From Absidia repens (Eukaryota; Mucoromycota; Mucoromycetes; Mucorales; Cunninghamellaceae): 64,000 nt of DNA. The stretch lies in assembly GCA_002105175.1 (NCBI GenBank), contig MCGE01000007.1, forward strand, positions 1,488,001 to 1,552,000, in the 5' to 3' direction. This document shows positions 36,201 to 48,683 of the stretch, one piece after another (positions within the stretch are counted from its first letter, which is position 1; the number at the start of each line of letters is the position of its first letter). A program made the position numbers and the translations under genes. The notes beneath the pieces are model-generated. The model was not told the origin of the DNA. It saw only the letters and a program-made list of their open reading frames with translations, and searched no databases.

Positions 36201-39200
36201 TTTTATTTCTTCTAATGACGTAGATTTGGACCGAATATGGATATGGCCAAAATGGTTGAAGATTATCAGTCACCACAAATCGAAAACATTGAAGAAGTTC
36301 CAATTACAGCATTACGTATTTGGTGGGTGCGGTTTGTCTGGCTGATGACCTGGTGGGTGCCCTCTGCCCTTTTGAGCTGGATCGGCAAAATGAAACGTGA
36401 AGATGTCCGTATGGCCTGGCGTGAAAAATTCACTTTGTGCTTGTTGATTTTCTTGTTCTCTGGTGTGGTACTCTTCTTCATTGTTGGTCTTGGTTATGTC
36501 ATGTGCCCTGGAACCGACACTATGTACTCGGCGGCGAACGTTGCTGCGCATAGTACTTCAACCGACATGTGGGTTAGTGTACGTGGATCCGCTTACGACA
36601 TTACAAATTTTGCTCTCAGCAACCATGGTACCGCGGCGTATCCTGCAAATACTGACACAATGATGGAAGTGGCTGGCTTGGATCTTTCGAACACTTTCCC
36701 AATTCCTTTGACTACTGGATGTGCCGGCTTAGTGACCTCGGATACCATTACAATCCAGCCCAACAGTTCGCTCGTACTTGGACCTTTTGTGCACAAATCT
36801 GGCGCCCAAGCGGTGGACCCTACTCTCAAAGCAATGACGGATCCCAATTGGTACACCAACACTTTTTTACCGAACATGAAGATGTACAAGAAAGGTCCTC
36901 TGGTGATCCCCATTACTCAATTGGAAGACGACCATAAGAGTTGGGGGCGTAGTGTATTGGCTGTGAACGGCAAGGTGTACGACATTACGGATTATTTGAG
37001 TACCGCCAACTATTACGGAACGGCCAATCCTTCTTACCACTTTTTGGACTCTGCGGTGGAACAAATCTTCCAATACTTTAGTGGCACAGACGCAACAGAC
37101 AACTGGAATAAGTACTTTGGCAATCTTTCTCCTGAAGCTCAAGCACAAAACATGAACTGCCTGAACAACATGTTTTATCTCGGTGATGTTGATATTCGTG
37201 ATACACCCAAGTGCCAATTCAGCAACTATCTTTTGTTAGCCTTTGCATGTCTTATGTGTCTGACCATTGTGGTGAAATTTATCTCTGCGCTCCAATTCGG
37301 TGGTGCTCCCACGCCTGAAGAACATGACAAGTTTGTGATTTGTCAAGTGCCCTGTTATACCGAAGACGAAGAATCTATCCGAAAAACCATCGACTCATTG
37401 ACCGTGCTCAACTATGACGATCGACGAAAATTGATTTTGATTATCGCTGATGGTATGATTATGGGTAGTGGGAACGATCGCCCTACGCCTCGTATTGTGT
37501 TGGATGTCCTCGGCTATGATACTACTCAAGACCCCGAAGCTTTGATGTTCAAGTCCATTGGTGACGGTAGCAAACAACTCAATTATGGCAAAATTTACTC
37601 TGGTCTCTATGAATGTGAAGGACATGTGGTACCGTACCTTGTTGTGGCGAAAGTGGGCAAGGCGTCTGAACGTGCGAAACCTGGCAATCGTGGTAAACGT
37701 GATTCTCAAATGATCTTGATGAACTTTTTGAGCAAGGTCCACTTTGACAGCCCTATGACTCCTATGGAATTGGAAATGTACCATCAAATCAAGAATGTCA
37801 TTGGTGTGCACCCCTCCTTTTATGAATACGTTTTGATGATTGATTCGGATACCGAAGTGGAACCCAATGCGCTCAACCATATGATATCAACAATGCTTCA
37901 CGATGGTAAAATTATTGGGTTATGTGGTGAAACAAAGCTTTCGAATGAAGATCAGTCCTGGACAACCATGATTCAAGTCTACGAATATTATATTTCGCAT
38001 CATCTGTCAAAGGCGTTTGAATCCTTGTTTGGCTCCGTGACCTGTTTGCCCGGTTGTTTCTGTATGTATCGTATCCGAACCCCTGTCAAAAACGAACCTC
38101 TTATCATCTCACCCAAGATCATCAATGAATACAAGGATAACCATGTGGATACCTTACACAAGAAGAATTTGCTCCATCTTGGTGAAGATCGATACCTGAC
38201 GACACTCATGATGAAACACTTCCCCAACTACAAGATGAAATTCACGCCTTATGCTATTTGTCAAACGGTGGCACCCGACAAGTGGGCCATTCTCTTGTCT
38301 CAACGTCGTCGATGGATTAATTCCACCATTCACAATTTACTTGAAGTGGTCCTGTTGCCTGATCTTTGTGGCTTCTGTTGTTTCTCTATGCGGTTTGTGG
38401 TGCTTTTGGATCTTATCGGTACATTGACTCTTCCTGTGACCGCTTGTTATTTGGTGTATTTGATTTATATCATTGCTTCTGGAAATGGACCGTTCCCTCT
38501 CATTGCTATTTGTATGCTGGCTGGTGTCTATGCTCTTCAAGCGATCTTGTTTATTTTGAAACGTCAATGGCAACACATTGGTTGGATGGTCTTTTATATA
38601 TTGGCCATTCCTGTGTTCTCTTTCTTCCTCCCTGTGTACTCCTTCTGGCATTTCGATGATTTCTCATGGGGTAATACTCGTGTAGTAGTGGGCGACAACA
38701 AGCAAAAGAAGATCATTGTGACCGATGATGAAAAGTTCGACGAAAAAATGATTCCTCTCAAGAAATGGAGTGTTTACGAACAAGAACTTTGGGAACTCGG
38801 CTCCGGTGGTGGCGGTGATCAAGACAATAAGAGCTATTACTCTGGAAGCAAGCGCGGTGGCGGCAGTGTCTATGGTGGCGGTGGAAGTCAATATGGTGGC
38901 GGTGGTAGTCAGTACGGTGGTGCAGGCAACGATTATGGTTATGATTATTACCGAGATACCAAGGTCAACGAAAAACAAAGCAGAGCACAAACACCTTCTT
39001 ATATGCCATCTTATGCTGGATCTGTGATTGGCGCACCTCCTCCAATGCCTGGCTCGGAATTCGGCGGACCTCAAGATTACATGATGATGCAACCTCACCA
39101 ATCTTTCGTTCCACCTCATGGTCCGGGATCAGTACACAGCTTTGGTGGTGATCAACACATGGATTTCGAACAACAAAGTATGTCAGGTAGAAATAGTCCT

Positions 39201-39555
39201 CATCTTGGCGGTGGTGGCCATCCAATGGCAGCAGCAGCCGCCATGAGTCAATATTCCATGCCCATGTCGACGGCGTCCTTTGTACCCCCTGGATTCCCAA
39301 GCGACAATGAAATCTTTGAAGCCATCAAACATATCTTATCCTCTGCTGATCTGATGACAATTACAAAGAAACAAGGTAAAAAAAATATCATTTCATTTAC
39401 ATGTCAAACAGGCGCATTACTTATCTCTTTTTCTTTTTTTCTTAACAAAAAATCTAGTTCGTACACAACTGGCTACGCAATTTGGATTCGACATGACCAT
39501 CAAAAAGGACTTCATCAACTCAAGCATAGAAAGCATTTTACAGGGCCGTATGTAG
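33245..39555 (+). CDS. Chitin synthase with N-terminal myosin motor domain (class V/VII type; 4 exons, 1984 aa)
   Basis: Polytopic enzyme that polymerises UDP-GlcNAc into wall chitin at growing tips. Exons are 33245-33570, 33761-36139, 36224-39375 and 39458-39555, all in phase. Residues 1 to about 750 form a myosin-like motor: P-loop GITGSGKST (about 110, split by intron 1), a degenerate switch I (NKSASQFGQF, about 161) and switch II-like DLPGFQNF (about 386). A Gly/Ala-rich linker, membrane segments and cytochrome b5-like blocks (about 1017 and 1149) follow. The catalytic glycosyltransferase has QVPCYTEDEESI (about 1275), DSDTEV (about 1441), GEDR (about 1555) and QRRRW (about 1593). A membrane cluster, a Gly/Tyr-rich region and a DEK-C domain (about 1929-1984) complete it. 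No damage seen. Confidence 0.95.
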
Positions 39556-40136
39556 AAACTGCGTTTTCGGAAATTCCGTTCCCTTCTTCCTCATAGTATA
39601 GTTTTTATTTTTATTTTATCATTCTTTTTTTATCATTCTCCTCCTATTTTACAGAAGTGATTATTCTTTTTTTTTGTTATTTTATTTTGACATTCACTTT
39701 ACAAAATCCTTTTACCATTTTACTTAGTTTATTTCCTTCATATGTATTTCACTTTTTTTATGTAATAAAAACATGTCTCTTTATACAATTTATACTCCAA
39801 ATCTTTGTGATAGAATATTCGTTATGTTTACATGTACGTGCATGTAGCCCTGTCATGCCTGCTCTAGGCTCACATGTATAGAAGGTGGGGGGGGTTTTAG
39901 GTACTTTGAACCATCCACCCAAAGGCACCCTTTTCATACTGAAATTGAGTTTGGCTATTGGCGGCGATTGAATTGATTTTTTTTTTTTAAGGAAGAAATG
40001 AATGTTACTGTCAAGTTTTCTCTCTTCTTCACTTCATTGTCTACTTTCAATCATCTTCTCTCCTCCTTCTTTTCCGCCACTTCCCACTCCCCTCTTCTCG
40101 CTCTTCATTGTCTATCCTGTGTTTTCCTTTTTTATT
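39556..40136. other. 3' flank of chitin synthase and leader of the decayed F-box copy
   Basis: T-rich 3' sequence with AATAAA at about 39763, a G8 run near 39886, and a pyrimidine-rich leader before 40137. No gene. Confidence 0.5.
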
Positions 40137-40600
40137 ATGACTAATCTTGGCCAACTTCCTCTTGAAATACCTCAGCTGAATGCTCAATGAAAACGATCAA
40201 TATGACATCACCCTGATCAACAATCGGTTCCACCTGGCTATGAATCCTTTGCTATGGAAAACACTTGAAATATACGATGGGAAGAAACGGCGCTAGATTT
40301 GGTTAGATGCCACGGCCTGAAGCTGCTCTAAATCAACGATGGTTATTGTGATTTCACGCCATGCATCACCATCACTTACGACCGTGCTGGATATCCACCA
40401 ATATGACCCAATTTGACTTTTTTATATCTCAACTCCAGCCGCACCCTCAACGACGCACATGCCATTGCTTTTATCCAACCTTACCCTCATGTGGAAAGCC
40501 CCAATATGACTGGAGGTACCCTTATTGATGCCACTCTGGATGCTATTATCATGCCATGCGGTAATGCCGACAAAACAACGACAAATTTGATTTGCAGAAT
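40137..40600 (+). pseudogene. Decayed F-box/LRR remnant
   Basis: MTNLGQLPLEIPQLNAQ at 40137 matches the F-box start of the 15727-16811 pseudogene, then a stop. Later fragments in shifted frames retain NPLLWKTLEIYDGKK and HAIAFIQPYPH followed by TGGTLIDATLDAI, close to its LRRs (IAFIQSHPH and TGGTLTDATLNAI). Most of the middle LRR region is deleted, so only about 460 bp of an expected 1080 bp remain. Several stops and shifts make this clearly non-functional. It is closer to the 15.7-kb copy than to the intact gene. Confidence 0.8.
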
Positions 40601-41239
40601 TTACGATCAACTACCTATTATTATTATTATCATTATTATTATGACCATTACTAGGAAATTAGCAATTTTATCGGTTTCGAACTATATTGAAAAATACACA
40701 ACAGATCATGGAATTATAGTTATCTTACAAGGCAAAAATGTTTGGATGATTATCAATAAATGATGGATCACTATGGGTTGGTGTTGACGACATGCCTTCG
40801 CTTAGTCTGATAGTATTTAGTTTATAGTTATGCTTTGACATTTTTTTTTTTTAACTTTGGTTGGCTTTTACTTCGTTTTTATATATGATTCAATAAACAC
40901 CTTTTACTTCGCATTTGACTTTGATTGATTTATTATATGCTGCCAATATTAGCATAAGGTGAAGCGGGGGGGGACGGTTTAAAAAATGTGATGCGAACTT
41001 TTAATGGACATGAAGTTTAGCGATATGTAGAAGGAGTGATGGTGACGACGACAATTAATGGCTGTCAGGGGGTATAGGAGAAATTGCTCACGGGATGGAG
41101 TGGGATGGGATTACCCGAGCGTACCATATAGAACTTCAGAGAGCGTCGTCTTATGGTTCGGCTGCCTTCTGTTTTGGGGCTTTTTATTTTTATTTTTATT
41201 TATTATACCACATGCAAAAGTAAACAACGGCCTGAATAT
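40601..41239. other. Intergenic DNA after the F-box remnant
   Basis: It contains an ATT/ATTATT microsatellite (about 40614-40642), a TTTAG-containing 3'-like stretch (about 40818) followed by CAATAAA (about 40891), and no gene. Confidence 0.5.
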
Positions 41240-42190
41240 ATACAGTATGTCCAGTCTAATGAGTCCTACACTGGTATTACGACCTAGGTGGTTAATAGGA
41301 ATGGTAGGGAAGTATGAAGCATCGCTTCATATCAAGCGACGTAATATTGTTAACCGATTAGCGGGGTACAGGGAGGGAAGGAGGCTTGGGAGTAGTCATT
41401 ACGGGTATATTAGAGTGCGAGTGTTGGTAGGGTATTTACAAAATAATTTCAATAATGACTTTGCTCACTATATAATAGGTCACAGTATGGGTAATAAAAG
41501 ACATGGTTTATTGAAGCATATTAGTAGATACTAAAACTAAAAGACGAGGGGTTCATTATAACAAAGGATTTGATGGAAGGACCTATTGGAGGACGCATGA
41601 AGGAGGCTGTAATGAAAATTAAGGAATGGTCAACACTAATCTAAGCAGACAGTTATAAAATGGGCGACTAGTATATTGTGCAAAGCATGAGAAAAGCTAA
41701 AGAGCTATCTTTTATTGAGCCCCAACACAAGTCAAAGATGGGATGGCCGGTGATAGAAAGGGAGTCTATTGTACAAACAATAAGTGAAGGCAAATTGGAC
41801 ATTTTTTATTAAAGTATGTAAAAAGTGACATATTTTATTCAGAGGTGGATACATCCTATGGACAAACTATCATTAAGCTAAGCTAATGGAGGCTCCAAAA
41901 AGCCAACTAATGGTGGTTCTAAATCTTGGATCCAAAATGAAAGGGTTTCCCCATGCATCTTATAATCCCTAATCTGAAAGCGCTTCTAAACTAATCCTGA
42001 CACTAATCTAAATCCAACCTAACTTCAAGTTCAATGGTGGAAAACAAAAAAAAAAAAAAAAAAAAAAAAAAGGGAAGGGAAGAGAGAGTGAGAAAATAAA
42101 TATTCACGTGGGCGGAATTGGAAATATTTTGCTGTGGTGAACTCGTGAGGTGGAAACCCCTCACAGCAACCGACACCCATACAATTAGAG
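41240..42190 (+). repeat. Dispersed repeat family, copy D (partial)
   Basis: It begins with TATACAGTATGTCCAG (about 41240), has TTTATTGAAGCAT and TTTTATTCAG-type blocks, the core AAGGGTTTCCCCATGCATCT (41941) and the TTCACGTGGGCGGAATT block (about 42104). The region beyond about 42190 no longer obviously matches copy A, so this copy may be 3'-truncated or diverged. A long A run (42049-42071) lies inside. Confidence 0.72.
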
Positions 42191-42969
42191 CCTATACCAA
42201 ATGAGTAGATCTGTACCCTTTTTTTTTTCCTGGTTATCCATTGTAAATTATTATGCCGACAACTCAATGCATATCATAAATCAACCAAAGTCATGATACT
42301 GCTCAAAGGGATACCATAAAAGTTTGTTTTATTGAATTTGAAGGAGTTGCATAAAACTAAAGCAAGTTAAACTAAATTAAACTATGTAGATCTAACTATC
42401 CAAGTAATATCATATCCATCAATCAGACCGAATCCATTTGACCCAATCCATATATCTTCCATTACCACGTTGCCCCAATAGTATAATATTCCAATCATCC
42501 ATTCCACATATGCCAAGCCATCATTCAAAACAGCTATCACTATTTTCCTCATCGCGAATAAATCCAACCATTACGCAGTACCATCATCGCTTGTGTTAGA
42601 ATCGAGCACCAAGTCCACTCCGAATCTTGTCCATGGCAATATCATCCTGACCGAGAAAAATACCTGATGTAAAGTAGCAGATAGTTAGGTGACGTCCCAA
42701 CGCAGTGGGTTTCGTAAATTGCGGATAAGTCAGCAGGTACTATTGTGGATGATTTGATCACTGCCATCTAGTATTGCTATAAAATAGGAGTTGTTGTTGC
42801 ATAAAGGTGTTTGGCCGAGATTATTCAGAAGTAATTCAAAAATAAGGAGCGGGGCTAAGGAACGAAAAAAAAAAAGAGCGTCAGTTAATTTCGATTTTTT
42901 TTTTTTTTTTACTATGATATTTGTCTATACCATCACCATCCAGCATATCAAGCAAACAAAGTCATCATC
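42191..42969. other. Intergenic DNA upstream of MID1
   Basis: No supported gene. A minus-strand frame at 42382-42567 has no recognisable features. T/A runs lie at 42897-42910. Confidence 0.5.
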
Positions 42970-44808
42970 ATGTCATTTTTATCCCTTACTGCAACTACTC
43001 TTACCATTGTAATATTTTATCTTATACATGAAGGAGGCTTCGTCTATGCACAATCAACTACTCCACTTCAAAACAATCAAATACTCTTCACCAACATTAC
43101 ATCAGGTGCCCAACAGCATTATTACTTCAACACACAAGGATCCTCAGCGGCAGCACAGAATATCAAACGAACACTCTCTTATTTTACAACAAGCACACAC
43201 TCAGCTTATGATGGTGACGATAGAAACAGAGACGGTGGCAATGGCAACGATAAAGATTCATTGATTTGGTCTACCACTTCGGGACTGTTGACGAAACGAG
43301 CACCATCAATGGAAAACACAATCATATATTTGACGCTGACAAGTTGCTCTCAACCGATACCTCCTCCCAACTACGATGGCGAAATACCTAGTATTGACAT
43401 TTATCTTTCGACTGTGAATACCAACAAACTGCCTGGACCAACCAACCATCAAAACAACAATACTGTCGACGATACTCTTCCAGGACGTATTAGTTGGCAG
43501 GGCGGTGACCATTTGACAGAACTGTGGATGGGCGTGGTAGCGCCTACATTGACACCTGGATGGACAGGAGAGTGGACTTATGAACTAGCCGTCTCTACAT
43601 CTCGTAAGTGACAACATATACATCATCCAGCCCCTCCTCTTCCGAAAAACTTTCACTGATAATTTTCTATTCTTTAGAGTGGATGCATCCTTTTTATCAA
43701 CAGAACAACACTTTGACTTTGGAAGACACGGATAATAATCATGCCTTGTTTCTATCAGCCGATTATTCATCAGACAACAACCGACCCAATATAACAGCAC
43801 TACTTACACTGGACGTCCCAAAGGAATTGAAATACTCGTATTGTGCAGCAAAATCACATCAAGCACCAAACTACTCGGTCAACGTAACGGATACGACACG
43901 GGGTAGAATGGATGGCAGTCACCTACGACAACAGTTCATGATCTCAAATTTGACACAAGGACAAACGTATCAGGCTTATATGATACAACAAGACAATGCA
44001 ATCACTGGAATCGCTTCTCCTTTGGATGTTCAAATGAAATCAGGTAAGGGTATCAATAAAAAAAACTGTGCCATATGCAGTACTGACGGCGCTTTTTTTT
44101 TTCTGTGTAGATCCTCACTGTCGCATGATTTATGACCTAGACTTTTGTGACGATGTGGCCTACAGTGTCCCTACTGATCCTAATCAAGACATATGGAATA
44201 TCACTCGATCGTATGATGACCAAGCCAAGGAACTCTTTGCACCTTTTGGAACAGCACTCACTCAATTCAACTGCAACAGTACGCAATACTCTTTGGTGCG
44301 AAATTGCGATGATTGTTATCGAGATTATAAGCGATGGCTTTGCTCAGTGACCATTCCAAGATGTACCAGCAACACTACCGACACACCGACACCAGCATCA
44401 CCAGCATTGTTGGACGACAATCAAGAGGGACCTCTACCGACGGTGGGAACAAGGGATGTGACGAATGGTAGTAGTAGAAACCCGTGGATTGATGCAACTT
44501 ATCAACCAAGTGGATGGACTGAACTTTTGCCGTGTATTGATCTCTGCTATCAGGTGGTGCAAAGCTGTCCTCCATTCCTCCAATTCAATTGTCCTGAAGG
44601 TGATCTGGCGGCACAACAATATGGCTATTGGAAAACACAAACCAATCAAACAAAAGGACCACTCTTGGACATCAATCATCCTAGTTGCAACAGGTTGAAT
44701 ATGAATGAATCTCTTTTGGTTATTAGTGGTGCTGGCACTGTTTCACCTTTGTCCTCTTCCCTTTTGGCCACTTGTTTGGGTTTAATTTTATACGCATTAT
44801 CGTTTTAG
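42970..44808 (+). CDS. MID1: Mid1-type stretch-activated calcium channel component (3 exons, 565 aa)
   Basis: Plasma-membrane/ER glycoprotein that works with the Cch1 channel in calcium influx during wall or membrane stress. ATG at 42970; exons 42970-43603, 43678-44043 and 44111-44808 join in phase. A signal peptide (residues 1-27) is followed by a Ser/Thr/Asn-rich ectodomain with many N-x-S/T sites. The Cys-rich C-terminal module is characteristic: CDDCYRDYKRWLCSVTIPRC and LLPCIDLCYQVVQSCPPFLQ. A hydrophobic C-terminus (LSSSLLATCLGLILYALSF) could be a membrane or GPI-type signal. Length is close to yeast Mid1 (548 aa). Confidence 0.92.
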
Positions 44809-45132
44809 TTTAGAAATTAGTATACATGGCGCTTTTTTTTTTTTTTTAGAATAGAAATAAAAAATATGATGCTTTTTTTTTTTATGTGTTTGTGCGATGT
44901 GTATTATCCAAATGAGCATCTGTGTGTTATGAGCACTTCACATGTAGGGTGGGACTATTTGTTTCTGGATTTGACGCATGAATGGCCAAGCATGCGGGAG
45001 TTGATTTTTTAGGGTTTTTTTTTTCTCTCCTTATTTTTAAAACTAGCACAACTTTTTTTTATATTTTTTATTTATTTCTTCTTCATTCCTCCCCACTCCC
45101 TACTCTAAGTAACAAACAAAAAAAACCATACC
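44809..45132. other. Spacer MID1-SCP2
   Basis: 324 bp with T runs and an AATAAA at about 44856, plus the SCP2 5' region. No gene. Confidence 0.5.
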
Positions 45133-45935
45133 ATGTTATCAAAATCTGTCCTTGTATCTGACATTGTATTGCCAGAAGTAGAGCGCCAACTGTTACAGGA
45201 TCCTGCGCTTTGGCCAAATGTGAATGGTTTCTTTGTCGTTAGTGTGACCAAGAAACGTAAGCCTGCCTCTACTTGGTAAGATATCAAAAAAATTTAGGAT
45301 TCTCACGGTCAAGCTTTTATATATGGACTCATTTTTTCTATATGAACTGTACATAATTTAGGTATATACTTTTACGAGGTAACGAGGTTCAACCTATTAT
45401 TACCAGCAACGTGAACAAAGTGCGTGGACTGGCCAAAAAGAAGAAAATACAGACAGTAAAAATCCGGGTTGAGGATAGTGACCTGCTGAACTTTATTACT
45501 GGAGGGTATGATTTCCAGTATTACAAAAAAAAAAGAAGGATGATTCAAAACGCTAATTTTTAACATGATATGTATTTAGATTAACTGGTATTAAGGCATA
45601 TGTGAATCGTCGTATCAAGGTAGGTTAAAGAAATATATACCTATTATACAGGTGCAAGTACAGTATGGTCTGTGTTGTGTTTGAATTCCGAGCTGATTTT
45701 TTTATCTTTTTTATTTATTTATTTAGATTAAAGGTGATTTGGTACTTGCCCAAAGGCTAGAAAACCTTTTTGAAAAAGCGGGAGGACGTGAAGTAAGTGA
45801 CTGAAAAAAAAGAAGTATCAATTAGATGTGGTTTTGGTCTGATGCATTTTACAATATACGTAGCGTGCTTTGGAATACATTAGAAATAATGAACCATTCC
45901 TTCTGCAAGCAAATCTTGGCAATGCAAAACTATAG
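45133..45935 (+). CDS. SCP2 sterol/lipid-transfer domain protein (5 exons, 154 aa)
   Basis: Small soluble protein with an SCP2-like lipid-binding fold. ATG at 45133; exons 45133-45275, 45362-45505, 45580-45619, 45727-45792 and 45864-45935 are in phase. Recognition rests on the C-terminal SCP2 signature: GLTGIKAYVNRRIKIKGDLV followed by LAQRLENLFEKAGG. The N-terminal half forms the expected strands (FFVVSVTKKRKPASTWYILL). It ends in NLGNAKL and has no typical peroxisomal SKL-type end, so a peroxisomal site is not indicated. It lies 252 bp before an oxysterol-binding protein gene on the same strand. Confidence 0.85.
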
Positions 45936-46187
45936 GAAATTATTTATATTCATCTTATTATATCATATTTATTATTGTTATTGTTTATTTTAAAATTCAA
46001 TAAAATGTTCTTTGGATGGTGTCTTTCTGTTGTCGATCGATGAAGTGGGGGGTGGACTTCATTCAGTCTAGTCGGTGTTTGAAATAACTCACTCCTTGTG
46101 GCTATTGAGCATCCCCCTCCCCACCTTTTTTTTTTTTTTTTTTTTGACTCACCTTTTTCTTTCTTTATCTGTCTCATTGTCACTCTC

Positions 46188-47949
46188 ATGTCAAACAACA
46201 ATACGGATAACCAAAACAACACCGAAGAACTTGAAGAAGGGTCCCGCAACATTCTTTTAGCTATTGCTGGTCAACTGACAAAGGGGATGGACTTGGTAAG
46301 AAAGATTCTCTCATTTAATAAACTTATTCTGCTCGAACAAATGTACTAACCTCCCTTTCCGTAGCAACGTGTGGCGCTCCCTACTTTTGTTCTCGAACCT
46401 CGAAGCATGTTGGAACGTATCACTGATTTCATGTCTCATCCAGAGTTGCTTTTCAGGTAAATGAAAACAATAAGTGATTTCCTTACCCCAACAGCAACGA
46501 AACCTATAATCGTGTTTATGTTCCTTTTTTAGTGCAAGCAAAGTGGACGATCCTGTTGAACGATTTATTGGCGTACTCCGATATTATCTTTCTGGCTGGC
46601 ATATTAAACCAAAGGTAAGGAAGGATCTACTCTTACTAAGGGCGTGCTGTTGCTAACAACAAAAAGAAAAGGCTAATTGACACTATGCATCTTTATCAAA
46701 GGGAGTCAAAAAACCATACAATCCAGTGCTGGGTGAATTCTTCCGCTGTCAATACAAATACTCGGATGACTCTGAAGCATTTTATATCTCTGAACAAGTT
46801 AGTCATCATCCACCAATGTCTGCTTACTTTTATACCTGCCCTGAACACCATGTCGTGATCTCTGGTGACATTCGTCCGAAATCTCGTTTTTATGGCAACT
46901 CGGTGGGTACCATCATGGAAGGTTCCTCTCATGTTATCCTGACCGACAGATACAACGAACGCTACGATATTGAAATGCCCAATATGTATGCTCGTGGTGT
47001 ATTGTAAGTGACACATTATACTTCTTATCTTACGTTATTGTTAATAGATCGTTCCATATTGAATGTTTTAAATACTAGGTTTGGTACAATGACTATTGAA
47101 CTTGGCGACAAGTCAAAATTATCCTGTAAATCAAGCGACTTATCTTGTGAGCTAGACTTTAAAACAAAGGTAAGACTGTCGAAGAGATTAAATGATCATC
47201 ATACTGACAAGCTTTGTTTTTGTTCTCACAGGGATTCTTTTCTGGACAATGGAATTCAGTCGTTGGAAAAATCAAAAAGGAATCTACCCAAGAAGTTTTA
47301 TACGAAATCAGTGGACAGTGGTCTAATGAACTGTACATCAAGAACTGCAAGGTAATAAAGAAAATAGAGAGGTCGGTTGTCTTGATACTTGACAAGAAAC
47401 TAACGTCGTTTGTTGCTCTTTTTTTTTTAAAAAAAAAAAAATTAGACATCACAAAAGGATCTATTCTTTGACGCCAAAACAGCAGTTGTAGTGCCCAAAA
47501 CAGTGATACCTGAAGACCAGCAAGAAGAGTATGAGTCAAGAAAGTAAGTAACGAATAAAACAAATTGTGTACTCAGAACATAACTAATTGATTTTGTTTT
47601 CTATTGAATCCAATAATAGACTTTGGTCGAAACTCACTGAAGCCATCAAGAATCGTGACATGGATGGCGCCACTGAAGCCAAAACAGCTGTGGAAGACCA
47701 TCAACGTCAACTTGCCAAAGATAGGGAAACAAAGGGAACGAAATGGACGCCTCGATTCTTTGAAGAAGATTATGATGATTATCGCTTGAAGGCTCTCAAA
47801 GAGTAAGTGGCCTTATTAGTATCAATTGAAGATTGGATGACTGACCTTTTTTTTTCATTCTTGCCATTAGTATCGATACCTCAGATGTAGCTCAAATGAA
47901 AAACCAATTGCAACAAGCTATCTTCTCAACCAAATCCCCATCTCCATAA
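46188..47949 (+). CDS. Short oxysterol-binding protein homologue (OSH4/6-like; 9 exons, 384 aa)
   Basis: Lipid transfer protein of the OSBP/ORP family, without PH or ankyrin domains. ATG at 46188; nine exons (46188-46295, 46365-46456, 46533-46614, 46702-47003, 47079-47169, 47232-47351, 47446-47543, 47620-47802, 47871-47949) join in phase. The signature EQVSHHPP is in exon 4, preceded by KPYNPVLGEFFRC. The lid/N-terminal segment is LPTFVLEPRSMLERITDF, and the C-terminal region has TKWTPRFFEEDYDDYRLKAL. Size and lack of extra domains favour the Osh6/7 or Kes1 subgroup; which lipid it carries cannot be told. Confidence 0.92.
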
Positions 47950-47984
47950 TTATTATATACTACTTTATACATTTATTTAGTTTA

Positions 47985-47986
<2 letters not shown>

Positions 47987-48028
<42 letters not shown>
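47987..48028. repeat. Poly(T) tract of 42 nt
   Basis: A homopolymer in the 3' flank of the OSBP-like gene. Confidence 0.9.
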
Positions 48029-48029
<1 letters not shown>

Positions 48030-48683
48030 GCTCTATTATTATTTAACATACACAAAACACTCCCTTTATACTCGTTTTTGTCCCCTTTCCGTTCTGATAA
48101 CGTTGCTACTTTTTAGACTACCTTAGCAACATTGTTATTTATATTTCTTTATATTTCGAAATAAAATTCTTTTATTTTTTGTTATACGATATTACTTTGT
48201 GTTATTGTGTTATTTCCAAAGATATTCACGAGTTATAGTTTTATGAATCTATCACACCATGCAACGCGGCGATTAAAATCTACCCAGCACAACAGATGCA
48301 GTTGGTAAGGGGCATGAGCAATATTTTCGCAATTCGATTTTAATTGACACTGTATTGATTAGATGATCGATTATATGTATGTATTCAGGTCTAAAAAAGG
48401 CGTACTATGTTATTATATGACTCTTTTTATTTGTGATGATAAAGGTGGGCAAAGTCAATCATACCCTGGGTGGGAACGCAGAAAAATGGAAACATATCGG
48501 GGTTTACAAATTAATAAAAAGGGCAAAAGCAGGTGGGCTTTTTTTTTCCCTTCTTTCTTCTTTTTTTCTTACTCTTTGCACAGAAAGGGGGCAAACTTAA
48601 TAGCAAATCTCTTTTGAACTCTTGCTTCCTGATCGTTATTTACTTGGTTTTATCGCTTTCCTTATTTCCTATTTTTGACGACC
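48029..48683. other. Intergenic DNA upstream of the eIF4E-like gene
   Basis: AATAAA at about 48160 probably ends the OSBP-like transcript; T-rich sequence at 48540-48570 precedes the next gene. No gene. Confidence 0.5.

Noticed and set aside
42382..42567. Minus-strand 61-codon frame between repeat copy D and MID1
   Set aside because: No start context, splice partners or recognisable motif.
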